Both the position numbers and the translations under genes were made by a program. Shown here in pieces: positions 25,266 to 33,519 of a stretch of DNA of 64,000 bases (position 1 is its first letter; every line of letters begins with the position of its first letter). Origin of the DNA: Blastopirellula sp. J2-11 (GTDB lineage Bacteria; Planctomycetota; Planctomycetia; Pirellulales; Pirellulaceae). The DNA is taken from assembly GCF_024584705.1 (NCBI RefSeq), contig NZ_CP097384.1, positions 5,332,001-5,396,000 on the forward strand, given 5' to 3'. Under the pieces are notes generated by a model. That model saw only the letters and a program-made list of their open reading frames with translations, did not search any database and was not told where the DNA came from.

Positions 25266-26294
25266 CTAGTGATCGGCAGTGGCTTCCATCGCCGCCGTAT
25301 CAAATCGTAGCGAAAGCTCTTCAAGGGCCAGTCCGGGCTGGAAATGCTGAAACAGCTTACCGCCCAGAAAGCCGCCTCTATACTCTTGCTCAGGAGGCAA
25401 GACCGACACAGCAACGTCTTGCAACAACACCGGCCCGACGCGAATCGCGGCGATTCGACCGCGCCGAACCTTCACTTTTTGCTTGCCCAACACAACCTCG
25501 GCCCCTTCCTCTGGCGTGTATCGCACACCCACGCTCTGGGCCATATTGGCGGTCAAAACTATTTCTTGGCCTTGCGGATTCCAGGTAAAGATTTGCGGAT
25601 TGTCTTGATCCAAGACCGCGGCAACCCGTGGCTGACCATTTTGGAGGAAGACGGGCAGTCGGTCTTGGCGCGCGAGTCGTTCGAAGCGCGCGAGCCTTCC
25701 CAAGCGACGCGCTAGCGGCTCTAGCGGCCCCATGCTTTCCTGCTCCGCTTCCGGCAACTTCGCTTTGATCTGGGCGTAGCGCTGGTCGAGCTTCACCATT
25801 TCTTCCCGCAGTAGGAAGGTCCGCGTTGTCAGTGTCGCCAGTAACTGCGCTTGCTGCATCAGCAATTCACGGACATTCGGTTGAGCCGCCAGCTTCGCCG
25901 GTTCGACCGCATCGCCGGCGCTGGTCGCCATTTTGCGAAGTCGATCGATCTCCTGGGCCAACTCTTTCTCTTGGTCGCTACCGACCGCATGTTCCTTCAG
26001 ATGCTTCGCCAAGCGGTCAATTCCGGCCAGCGTGGCCTGCTTTTGCTTCCACTGCCGAGCGTTGTCGTCCTTCGCCAGACTGACTTGTCGCTGAAAGAAA
26101 CTGAGCTGTTGCTCCAACGAATCCAATTGGCGCAATTCCGGAGCCAAGTTCGTTTCGCTCGGCAAAATCCAGCGCCGACCGTATTTCACCAATCCCTGCT
26201 GTTCCAATAGCGACCGCGATTCCTCTTGCGCCGGCAATGGAAGGACGGAAAACAGCAGCGTGGCAAGCGCCAATGGACCTGCGAATCGAGACAA
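25266..26294 (-). CDS. exported retropepsin-like protein lacking the catalytic motif
   Basis: This 342-residue exported protein has a signal peptide (MSRFAGPLALATLLFSVLPL, cut near PAQ) and a helical, Gln/Lys-rich middle (about 35-195). The C-terminal part is laid out like a retropepsin fold: a first strand, then IVLTANMAQSVGVRYTPEEG, VRVGPVLLQDVAVSVLP and FLGGKLFQHF, matching the order of DTGA, ...GI, ...V.V, LLG..FL. The position expected to hold D-T/S-G reads TWNPQG, so the catalytic aspartate appears lost. The assignment is by pattern only. It may be a binding or structural protein. It is 176 bp upstream of the signalling gene. Confidence 0.55.
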   Translation of the reverse strand: MSRFAGPLALATLLFSVLPLPAQEESRSLLEQQGLVKYGRRWILPSETNLAPELRQLDSLEQQLSFFQRQVSLAKDDNARQWKQKQATLAGIDRLAKHLKEHAVGSDQEKELAQEIDRLRKMATSAGDAVEPAKLAAQPNVRELLMQQAQLLATLTTRTFLLREEMVKLDQRYAQIKAKLPEAEQESMGPLEPLARRLGRLARFERLARQDRLPVFLQNGQPRVAAVLDQDNPQIFTWNPQGQEIVLTANMAQSVGVRYTPEEGAEVVLGKQKVKVRRGRIAAIRVGPVLLQDVAVSVLPPEQEYRGGFLGGKLFQHFQPGLALEELSLRFDTAAMEATADH

Positions 26295-26694
26295 GGAGTA
26301 ACCCTGAATGGGTGAGGTTTCGACGGGAGTTCTTCATCATGCCGTAGACGCGCAAAAAACGCAAACACTCCGACCATTGTTTCCATGATGAGCGAACGCT
26401 ACATGGTTGCGTCGCAGCAACGTGCGCCCTGAGAAATGCTGTCAAAATACAACATCGGCATCGCGGCCGGCGGATTTGATGCAAACTCAAACCACGAAAC
26501 AGCAATGACTTACGCTGCAAAACCGCCATATTCTGCGGTTTTGGCCCGGCGAATGCAAAAGGTACTCTCGATCGCCTGATGCGTCCTCTCCCTTCCCCCA
26601 GGCTAACTGCTTGCCGTGAGAGCCCTTGTCCCCTCGGGCTCTCACGGCCCTTTTTCCTCCGCCTCCATGTCGCCTGAGCCGAAGAAATCACCGA
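26295..26694. other. intergenic region with an orphan hairpin
   Basis: 400 bp between a minus-strand gene and a plus-strand gene, so it should contain divergent promoters. The only clear structure is the strong plus-strand terminator-like hairpin at 26613-26655 listed separately. I see no further gene. Confidence 0.5.
26613..26655 (+). terminator. perfect 13-bp stem terminator with no upstream plus-strand gene
   Basis: GCCGTGAGAGCCC (26613-26625) pairs perfectly with GGGCTCTCACGGC (26636-26648) around a 10-nt loop, followed by CCTTTTTCC. The T run is on the plus strand only. The preceding gene points away, so this ends a short unannotated transcript or acts as an attenuator for the gene starting at 26695. 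Confidence 0.75.
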
Positions 26695-27564
26695 ATGCAC
26701 GCACGAGACCAAGTACAACTGGCCGCCTTGTTGGCGACGCACGCCCCGTTTCAGATCCGCACGATGAATCAGATTTCGCCGAAGGGGCTCGAGCAATACT
26801 GGACGCACTCTAAATCACGTCTCGATCGCTGGGGCCGCTTGCTGAAGGATCACTCGGAGAGCATTAAGGAAGCTCCCACCGCTCAACTGCCGGGCCATTG
26901 GGATACGATCCGTCCCATCCTGGAAGAGATCTTGATAAGCGATGTGTTGACCCGCGTCTGGACCGCTCTTTGCATCGCCTTTGACCGGATTCATCGGGGA
27001 GAATCGTCCGAAGCGACCGTTCGCAGCGTCTTTATCGGTCATCTCGAGGCTCGGAACCGAGCGCTCAATCTGATGGTCTACGGACGCGGACTCGACGCCG
27101 ATCTGGCGGTCAAACTAAACCGACTCCGCCGCCGGACCGAACGCTGGACCGATATGCTGCTAGGCTATGTTTCGGTCGCGACCGACGTGAAAAACATGGG
27201 ATTCGATAACGAGCGTGTCCAAGAGTTCTCCCGTGATATTCGAGAGCAAGCTCGAGACGGATCGCACAGCGCTGGCTGGCCTCTCTTGCTCTCTTCCGCG
27301 CTCGACGCTTTCCGCAGCAGCACGATCGACGCGCCCGCTCATCCGCACCTCAACCAGAGGATCACAGCGGCGATTATGTCTTGCTTCGGGCCTGAATTAT
27401 TCGATTCAACCGGGGTGATTCGCCCCTTGTGGGAACTGCGGATCTCGAACTACGCTGACGACACGCAAACCATGGTCGAGCAGTTGTTGTCACTCGAATC
27501 TCCCGAAGCAGCCGTTCCGATCGAGTTAGGATCAGGCCCCAATGCTCCGCCCCCACGTTTCTAG
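26695..27564 (+). CDS. hypothetical helical protein
   Basis: I do not recognise this protein. From the ATG at 26695 it has 289 residues; other in-frame starts are at 26626 (inside the hairpin, unlikely) and 26764. It has no signal peptide or membrane helix. It looks soluble and mostly helical, with many Arg, Trp and Leu residues (for example YWTHSKSRLDRWGRLLKDH and LNRLRRRTERWTDMLLGYV). The C-terminus is Pro-rich. Codon use resembles its neighbours. The strong hairpin upstream may control its expression. The next gene starts 154 bp downstream. Confidence 0.72.
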   Translation: MHARDQVQLAALLATHAPFQIRTMNQISPKGLEQYWTHSKSRLDRWGRLLKDHSESIKEAPTAQLPGHWDTIRPILEEILISDVLTRVWTALCIAFDRIHRGESSEATVRSVFIGHLEARNRALNLMVYGRGLDADLAVKLNRLRRRTERWTDMLLGYVSVATDVKNMGFDNERVQEFSRDIREQARDGSHSAGWPLLLSSALDAFRSSTIDAPAHPHLNQRITAAIMSCFGPELFDSTGVIRPLWELRISNYADDTQTMVEQLLSLESPEAAVPIELGSGPNAPPPRF

Positions 27565-27718
27565 GGTTCTGCGTACAAGGGATGCACGAAAATCGGCAAG
27601 AGAAGTATCTTGGGACGACATGTCAGTGTAAAATTCGTTCCTAAGGTCTGTTTAATGACGGCCTAAGCGATACCGCTAATCCCGCCTTTCTCCCCCCCTT
27701 TCATCTGGAGCATCCGTC

Positions 27719-29986
27719 GTGCGCCGACTGCTACCCGCACTCTTATTGTTCGCATGTGTCGCCCCCGTATTCGGCCAATCGGTATTGATCGAGGCCGAGA
27801 GCTTTGATCAACGCGGCGGCTGGAAACTCGACACGCAGTTCATTCGCGAAATGGGTTCACCCTATATGCTCGCGCATGGGCTCGGCACGCCGGTCGCCGA
27901 CGCGACGGCGAAGATCACCTTTCCCGAGACCGGCGAATACAAAGTCTTCGTGCGCACGAAAGACTGGGTCGCTCGTTGGAACGCTCCCGGCACGCCTGGT
28001 CGTTTTCAACTGCTGGTCAATGACCAACCGCTAAGCGAAACCTTCGGAACCCAAGGCGCCGAATGGGCTTGGCAAGCTGGCGGAACAGTCAAAATTGACG
28101 CGAAAGAAGTCGAACTGAAATTGCACGACCTGACCGGTTTTGATGGCCGCTGCGATGCGATCTTCTTTACGAAAGAAGATGCATCGCCTCCGAATGAGAG
28201 CGCCATCCTTCCGGCTTGGCGCAGTCGTTTGCTGGGCCTTAAAGAAAAACCGACCGAGAAGAGCGGGTACGATCTGGTGGTGGTCGGCGGCGGATACGCC
28301 GGAATGGGCGCCGCTTTGTCAGCGGCTCGCATGGGCTGTAAAGTCGCGTTGATTCAAGATCGGCCTGTTCTGGGCGGCAACGGTTCGAGCGAAGTTCGCG
28401 TCTGGGCGATGGGCAACATTCGTCGCGGCAAGTTCCCCCGTGTCGGTGAGATTATCGAAGAGTTCGCCGACCAGGCCAAAAAATCGCCCGGCACGTACGA
28501 AGAGTTTGGAGATGAAAAGAAAGAAGCGGTCGTTCGCGCCGAACCGAATATCGACCTCTTCCTGAATCATCACGCCTATCAAGTCGACATGGACGGCGAA
28601 AAGAAGATCGCCGGCGTCTATGCCTTTGATACGCGAACCAGCGAACAAAAACGATTTACCGGCAAGCTATATGTCGACTGCACCGGACATGGCACGATCG
28701 GATTTTTGGCCGGCGCTGACTTTGACATGGCCGAAAAAGGGCGCATGGGAATGAGCAACATGTGGGCCTGGGACGAAGCGGACAAGCCGCGTGAATTTCC
28801 GGCGACTCCTTGGGCGCTCGACCTAACGATGAAAGACTTCCCTTATCCGCGCGATCATCATGGGCAATGGTTCTGGGAAAGCGGGTTCGACAAAGATGCG
28901 CTCGGCGACGCCGAAGGAATCCGCGACTGGAATCTGCGCGCCGTCTATGGCGCGTTCAACGCGATGAAAAACAAAGATGGCGCCGACAAACATGAACCCG
29001 CGTTTCTGACTTGGGTCGCCTATGTCGGTGGTCCGCGTGAATCTCGTCTCCTGCGAGGCGACGTCGTGCTGAACCAAAACGACATCATCAGCAAGCGTGA
29101 GTTCTCAGACGGCTGCGTACCGAGCACCTGGTCGATTGATCTTCACTACCCGAAGAAGCAGTTTGCCGAAAAGTTCCCCGACAACCCGTTCATCTCGATC
29201 GCGGTCCACGATCAACGGGTCGATCGCAACTTTGGCTATCCAGTTCCTTACCGCTGTTTCTACTCACGCAACATCGACAATCTCTTCATGGCCGGCCGCT
29301 GTATCAGCGTCGATCACGAAGCCCTCGGTACTGTCCGCGTGATGAAGACTTGCGGCATGATGGGCGAAGTGGTCGGCAAAGCGGCCAGCATCTGCGCCAC
29401 GTATGACTGCACGCCGCGCGAAGTCTACGAACGTTACTGGCCCGAGATGGACACGTTGCTCAAACTGCCGGGCAAAGCCCATCGCGCTGAGTTGGACGAT
29501 GAAATTGAAATCCCCGACGACATTCCAGCGCTCGCCGGCCCCAATGGTCCGCCGACGGGACTTGATCCCAACAAGCTGGCCGGCACAGTCGTCGATGACG
29601 CCGAAGCGGAACGAATCGGCAACTGGACAGTCGGCACCGGGCTGAAGGGCTATGTCGGCTATGGCTACCTTTACACCTCCGGCAATAGCGGCGGAGCGGT
29701 TCGCTTCGCGGTCGAAGCCCCGGAAGCTGGCGTCTATGACGTTCGGTTCGCGTACCAGCCGCACGAAAACCGCGGCAAGACCGTTCCGGTGATGGTGGAA
29801 ACGAAAAGCGATCGCTTGGAAGTAAAGATCAACCAGCAAAAAGATCCGCCGATCGAAGGTGGTTTCATCTCGCTGGGCGAGTTGCAACTCGACAAGGGCG
29901 AAGTGGTCACCATCGTCGTCGCAACGGCCGGCGCCGGCGGAACCGTCCATGCCGACGCCGTTCAGCTTGTGCCTGCCAAGAAGTAA
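27719..29986 (+). CDS. exported FAD-dependent oxidoreductase with golvesin-like C-terminal domain
   Basis: A 755-residue exported flavoprotein. The GTG start has a GGAG ribosome-binding site. A Sec-type signal peptide (MRRLLPALLLFACVAPVFG) precedes a beta-rich region (about 20-165) resembling a carbohydrate-binding module. Next comes a Rossmann FAD motif, DLVVVGGGYAGMGAALSAA, near residue 184. Features of the FAD-dependent oxidoreductase superfamily follow: VLGGNGSSEVRVW, LYVDCTGHGTIGFLAG, and the FAD-closing LFMAGRCISVDHEALGTVR near residue 520. The last ~125 residues (VVDDAEAERIGNWTV to VHADAVQLVP) look like a golvesin/xanthan-lyase-type binding domain. Its stop codon abuts the start of the FMN-binding gene. 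The substrate may be a sugar-like compound; that is inference. Confidence 0.86.
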   Translation: MRRLLPALLLFACVAPVFGQSVLIEAESFDQRGGWKLDTQFIREMGSPYMLAHGLGTPVADATAKITFPETGEYKVFVRTKDWVARWNAPGTPGRFQLLVNDQPLSETFGTQGAEWAWQAGGTVKIDAKEVELKLHDLTGFDGRCDAIFFTKEDASPPNESAILPAWRSRLLGLKEKPTEKSGYDLVVVGGGYAGMGAALSAARMGCKVALIQDRPVLGGNGSSEVRVWAMGNIRRGKFPRVGEIIEEFADQAKKSPGTYEEFGDEKKEAVVRAEPNIDLFLNHHAYQVDMDGEKKIAGVYAFDTRTSEQKRFTGKLYVDCTGHGTIGFLAGADFDMAEKGRMGMSNMWAWDEADKPREFPATPWALDLTMKDFPYPRDHHGQWFWESGFDKDALGDAEGIRDWNLRAVYGAFNAMKNKDGADKHEPAFLTWVAYVGGPRESRLLRGDVVLNQNDIISKREFSDGCVPSTWSIDLHYPKKQFAEKFPDNPFISIAVHDQRVDRNFGYPVPYRCFYSRNIDNLFMAGRCISVDHEALGTVRVMKTCGMMGEVVGKAASICATYDCTPREVYERYWPEMDTLLKLPGKAHRAELDDEIEIPDDIPALAGPNGPPTGLDPNKLAGTVVDDAEAERIGNWTVGTGLKGYVGYGYLYTSGNSGGAVRFAVEAPEAGVYDVRFAYQPHENRGKTVPVMVETKSDRLEVKINQQKDPPIEGGFISLGELQLDKGEVVTIVVATAGAGGTVHADAVQLVPAKK

Positions 29987-31675
29987 ATGTCTGAGCCGCA
30001 AAAGCGACGCCCAGCTTGGCGACCTTTCGTCCACGCCGGGCGCGTGCTGATCTTAGTTGCGATCGCGCTGATCATTCACTTGGCGGCGACGCTTCATGCG
30101 CCTGCCCACGACGGGCCGGCGCCGGTACTAGACATCGCGATCGTCCAAAAGCTCTTTCCTGCCGCCGATCACGTTGTAGATGACGGCACGGTGAAAGACG
30201 CCGCCGATGCAACGCTCGGCCGCGTCCAACAAACGTCCCCCATCGGCGACAAAGCGATCGGCTTCTCAGGTCCGACCAACGTGCTGATCGGTTTTTCGCC
30301 CGACGAAAAAATCATCGGGCTGGCGATCCTTGCGAGCCGCGACACGCGCGAACATGCCCGCGAAGTGGAGCGTCACGATTCGTTCCTGCATAGTCTTGAC
30401 GGCCTGACCCGCGACGAAGCGATCCGCCAATCTGACGTCGACGCCGTCTCAGGGGCGACGCTAACCAGCCTGGCGATGATCGAAGCGGTCCAGCGCCGAC
30501 TCGGCGGCGGCCAACAATCGCTGAAGTTTCCGGACTTGCCAAAGCTGGATGTCGTTCGCAAGCTGTTTCCCGCCGCCGAATCGCTCGAACCGGACGAGTT
30601 CTATCCGTCGCTGCTGATCGTCAAAAACGGGGACGCGACACCGCTGGGTAAGATTCTGCGGACATCGCCGGCAGCCGACAATCTAGTCGGCTATCAAGGT
30701 CCGACCGAGATGCTGATAGGTTTGGACAACGAGGACATCATCATCGGCATGGCGCTAGTCCGCAGCTATGACAATGAGCCGTACGTCGACTACGTTCGCG
30801 AAGACGACTACTTTTTGAATTTACTGAATGGACAATCGATTTACGCTTTGCCCGAAACCGATCTTCGTGAACTGCAAATCGAAGGAGTCTCCGGCGCGAC
30901 CATGACCAGCCAAACGGCGGCGACCGGCGCATATTACGCGGCGGATGAAATGCTGCAGTCGTACTTGGCGGTGGGCAAAGCGGATGAGAAAGACCAGATT
31001 CGTCTGCACGAGCGCGACTACAAAACGATCGCCGTCGTGGTCATCGGCGTGCTGCTGGCGTTTAGTCCTTGGCGCGGCAATCCGTGGGCGCGGATTCCGT
31101 TTCAGATCGTCGTCTTCGTTTATCTCGGCTTCGCCAACGGCGACTTTGTATCCCAAGCGTTGTTGGTCGGTTGGGCGCAAAACGGCGTCCCCTGGAAGTC
31201 AGCCCTCGGGCTGGTGCTGTTAGTCGGCGCGGCGGTGGCGCTGCCGATCTTTACCCGCACCAACGTTTATTGCAGTCATCTTTGTCCGCACGGCGTCGTG
31301 CAGCAATGGACCAAGCGGCGGATTCGATGGCAGTGGAAACCGTCGAAACGGCTCCTCCCCTGGCTCAAAGCGATCCCCAGCGTATTGCTAGCGTGGGTCG
31401 TATTGGTCGCGGCGGCTCGCTGGTCGTTTAGCCTGGTCGATATCGAGCCGTTTGACGCCTATGTATGGCATATCGCCGGTTGGGGAACCATCGGCATTGC
31501 GATCGTCGGACTGGTCGCGTCGCTCTTCACGCCGATGGCCTATTGCCGCTTTGGTTGCCCGACTGGCGCGCTGCTCGACTACGTTCGCTACAATGGGAAG
31601 AGCGAATTCTGGACGCGGCGCGATTGGGTCGCCGTAGGCCTGTTGGCGCTGGGCGCGGTTGCGCTGTTGCTCTAA
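29987..31675 (+). CDS. NosR/RnfG-like membrane protein with two FMN-binding domains and a CxxxCP iron-sulfur module
   Basis: A 562-residue membrane redox protein. An N-terminal helix (about 17-38) is followed by two FMN-binding domains facing the periplasm. Each has a covalent-flavin motif, DAVSGATLTS near residue 154 and EGVSGATMTS near residue 302, where ApbE-type enzymes attach FMN to the threonine. About five further helices and two cysteine motifs resembling NapH/NosR C-termini follow: CSHLCPHG near residue 428 and CRFGCPTG near residue 519. It starts directly after the exported FAD enzyme, which suggests an electron path between quinone or iron-sulfur centres and that enzyme. No apbE gene is visible in the window. 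Confidence 0.9.
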   Translation: MSEPQKRRPAWRPFVHAGRVLILVAIALIIHLAATLHAPAHDGPAPVLDIAIVQKLFPAADHVVDDGTVKDAADATLGRVQQTSPIGDKAIGFSGPTNVLIGFSPDEKIIGLAILASRDTREHAREVERHDSFLHSLDGLTRDEAIRQSDVDAVSGATLTSLAMIEAVQRRLGGGQQSLKFPDLPKLDVVRKLFPAAESLEPDEFYPSLLIVKNGDATPLGKILRTSPAADNLVGYQGPTEMLIGLDNEDIIIGMALVRSYDNEPYVDYVREDDYFLNLLNGQSIYALPETDLRELQIEGVSGATMTSQTAATGAYYAADEMLQSYLAVGKADEKDQIRLHERDYKTIAVVVIGVLLAFSPWRGNPWARIPFQIVVFVYLGFANGDFVSQALLVGWAQNGVPWKSALGLVLLVGAAVALPIFTRTNVYCSHLCPHGVVQQWTKRRIRWQWKPSKRLLPWLKAIPSVLLAWVVLVAAARWSFSLVDIEPFDAYVWHIAGWGTIGIAIVGLVASLFTPMAYCRFGCPTGALLDYVRYNGKSEFWTRRDWVAVGLLALGAVALLL

Positions 31676-31699
31676 ACCAAGCGAACTCAGGAGGGTTAC

Positions 31700-31996
31700 G
31701 TGGCGCGCAAAGGAGGCGATTGGCCGTTGCATGCGATCTATCTCGGCGTGATCTTGCTATTGGCCGGCGTCACGCTGAAGTCGGTCGAGTCATTCACACT
31801 GACCCCCACGGCGACGCGACTGTTATCACGACACGCTGGACCTTCGACAGAAACTACCGAAGGGGCGCTGCAAAGCATGATTGTCGAGAACACCGACCAG
31901 CGCCACATGATTCGCCCTCGCAGTTGGATCGGCTGGGGCTTGTTGTCAGCAGGCGCGGTTCTGGTAGTGCATGGGATCATTTTGAAAGTGAAATGA
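31700..31996 (+). CDS. small two-helix membrane protein
   Basis: A 98-residue protein with two hydrophobic helices (about residues 10-24 and 75-95) and a hydrophilic loop with many Thr/Ser/Arg. The start is GTG with an excellent AGGAGG ribosome-binding site, 24 bp after the FMN-binding gene. I do not recognise a family. The spacing suggests it is a small accessory subunit or assembly factor of the FAD/FMN redox pair. Confidence 0.75.
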   Translation: MARKGGDWPLHAIYLGVILLLAGVTLKSVESFTLTPTATRLLSRHAGPSTETTEGALQSMIVENTDQRHMIRPRSWIGWGLLSAGAVLVVHGIILKVK

Positions 31997-32166
31997 TCGC
32001 AGCACGCATTTTCGCCATCGGGTCTTGCGCAATTTGCGGATTGAGCGGATTGCTCGCCGTTCGTTTACTTGGTTTTTGCGTTGCAAGGGATCCCTCTCGA
32101 CAATTTCTCTACGAAAATCACGAATATCCAGAGAGAACAACAAGAGAAACGCACCAGGGAGAACCC

Positions 32167-32352
32167 ATGAATCCACTTTCACTTCTGCTGATTATTGTCG
32201 GCGGCGTCATTCAGATGCTCGGCGTCATCTTTTGTATCGTCAACGCAGGCGATGCCGGAATCAACATGCCGCTATTGATCGGCGTGCTCGTCGTCGGATC
32301 GATGTTTGAGACCGGCGCGGTCTTCTGGCACATCTTGCAGAAGCGCATTTGA
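32167..32352 (+). CDS. small membrane protein, 61 residues
   Basis: A 61-residue hydrophobic protein with two helices (about residues 4-26 and 33-57) and a short charged end (ILQKRI). A GGGAGA ribosome-binding site sits ahead of the ATG at 32167. The frame is open back to an ATG at 31993 that overlaps the previous stop as ATGA and would give a 119-residue protein. The A-rich region 32100-32160 argues for the shorter form. No family recognised. Confidence 0.7.
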   Translation: MNPLSLLLIIVGGVIQMLGVIFCIVNAGDAGINMPLLIGVLVVGSMFETGAVFWHILQKRI

Positions 32353-32458
32353 TCGCCGCAGAGACTGAAAATCTACTGGTCGGTCCCGGGGCTCGTCTGA
32401 TAGACTAGGCGAAGTTAATACAGCGCTTCCCTATCCTGCTTGCCTAGAAAGATTGCCG

Positions 32459-32977
32459 ATGTCCCAGGCCATCGCCGGAGTCGCTCCCAGCGCCGGATCG
32501 GAAACCAGCGTCATGACGGTCTGGCCGTCAAACGGAGCATCGGGGCTAGGGCGTTTGCTCGGCCGCTTGTACGAAATCGACCAAGGGGTCCGCTTTGTCA
32601 CCGTCGGCAATCTGCTGGCTTTGGCGACCAGTCCAATCGGCGCCGCGATCTATTTGTGGCACGCAGCGCCCGGCGTCGGTACGCACTATCGGTTGACGAA
32701 CCGCCGCGTGATCATCGAGAAAGGGCTCAGCGGCAAGCCGGATCGCTGGGTCGATCTTGATCGCTTCAATCGGATCGAGATTGAAGTCCGTCCGGGACAA
32801 GCGTGGTACCACGCCGGCGACATGATCTTCTTTCTCGACAATATCGAGACCTTCCGTCTGAAAGGGGTCAGCCGCCCCGAAACGTTTCGCTCGGCCTGCA
32901 TGAAAGCCCACCAGACGTATGTCGGCGTGCGAGAAGCGCTGCAGCGCGAAGTCGATCGTGCGCGGGCAAAGACCTAA
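32459..32977 (+). CDS. bacterial PH-domain protein
   Basis: A 172-residue protein with a hydrophobic stretch near residues 48-66 (VTVGNLLALATSPIGAAIYL). A bacterial PH fold follows, with the typical THYRLTNRRVIIEKGLSG strand pair, VDLDRFNRIEIEV and FRLKGVSRPETFRSACMKA. The ATG at 32459 is preferred over the upstream TTG. Such proteins are membrane-associated, of unknown function. It stands alone, 106 bp after the small membrane proteins, and converges on the phosphodiesterase gene 22 bp away. Confidence 0.8.
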   Translation: MSQAIAGVAPSAGSETSVMTVWPSNGASGLGRLLGRLYEIDQGVRFVTVGNLLALATSPIGAAIYLWHAAPGVGTHYRLTNRRVIIEKGLSGKPDRWVDLDRFNRIEIEVRPGQAWYHAGDMIFFLDNIETFRLKGVSRPETFRSACMKAHQTYVGVREALQREVDRARAKT

Positions 32978-32999
32978 AAAGCTCACCATCCGGCGAAGC

Positions 33000-33482
33000 C
33001 TACACCGGCACGATGTTCACTTCTAACTCTGGCAAGTCGACAATCGCAATCGTGTGACGACTGGCGCGAAACAAGGCCCCGGGATTCAGCACGCGCGTCT
33101 CACCAACCAGATAGTTGGCGGCCTGATGCGTATGTCCATGACAAACCAGATCAAAATCGCCGGAATGAATGGTCGATTCGAGCCGATCTTCGTCGTGACC
33201 ATGAAGAAACGCGATTTTCCGGTCGGCGATCGCCAGTTGGCCAAACATTCCGCAAAAAGTTTGCCCTGCTGATTCGATTTTTTCTTGGAGATACTCGGGG
33301 TCGCGGTCCACGTTCCCCAGGACGTAATGTGTCGGCCATTTGGTGAAAAGTTCGATAATTGCGGCTCCACCGATATCGCCACAATGGATCACCTGAGCGA
33401 CCTCAAACGACTCCAACATGCGAATTGCCGCACGAGTGAACTCGACCTGACCGTGCGTATCGCTCACAATTCCTATCTGCAT
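33000..33482 (-). CDS. YfcE/MJ0936-type metallophosphoesterase
   Basis: A 160-residue phosphodiesterase. The ATG at 33482 has an AGGAACGAAG ribosome-binding site and gives the standard start MQIGIVSDTHG. Metal motifs follow in order: SDTHG, VIHCGDIGG, VLGNVDRD (GNxD in place of GNHD, as usual in this subfamily), AFLHGHDE and LVCHGHTHQ. NPGALFRASRHTIAIVDL matches the YfcE C-terminus. Upstream in-frame sequence to 33578 overlaps the divergent acyltransferase and is not used. Confidence 0.93.
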   Translation of the reverse strand: MQIGIVSDTHGQVEFTRAAIRMLESFEVAQVIHCGDIGGAAIIELFTKWPTHYVLGNVDRDPEYLQEKIESAGQTFCGMFGQLAIADRKIAFLHGHDEDRLESTIHSGDFDLVCHGHTHQAANYLVGETRVLNPGALFRASRHTIAIVDLPELEVNIVPV

Positions 33483-33519
33483 CTTCGTTCCTGTCCCTGT
33501 TCGAATCGGAAACGCCGCG

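Noticed and set aside
22561-25269. A 902-codon plus-strand open frame.
   Set aside because: It is antisense to the YkuE-like and PAS/GAF genes, which have clear domain motifs. The translation is Arg/Gln/Asp-rich with no recognisable domain, as expected for a complement frame in GC-rich DNA.
26626-26694. N-terminal extension of the gene at 26695.
   Set aside because: The extra start lies within the terminator hairpin and the added residues are Pro/Arg-rich with no conserved look.
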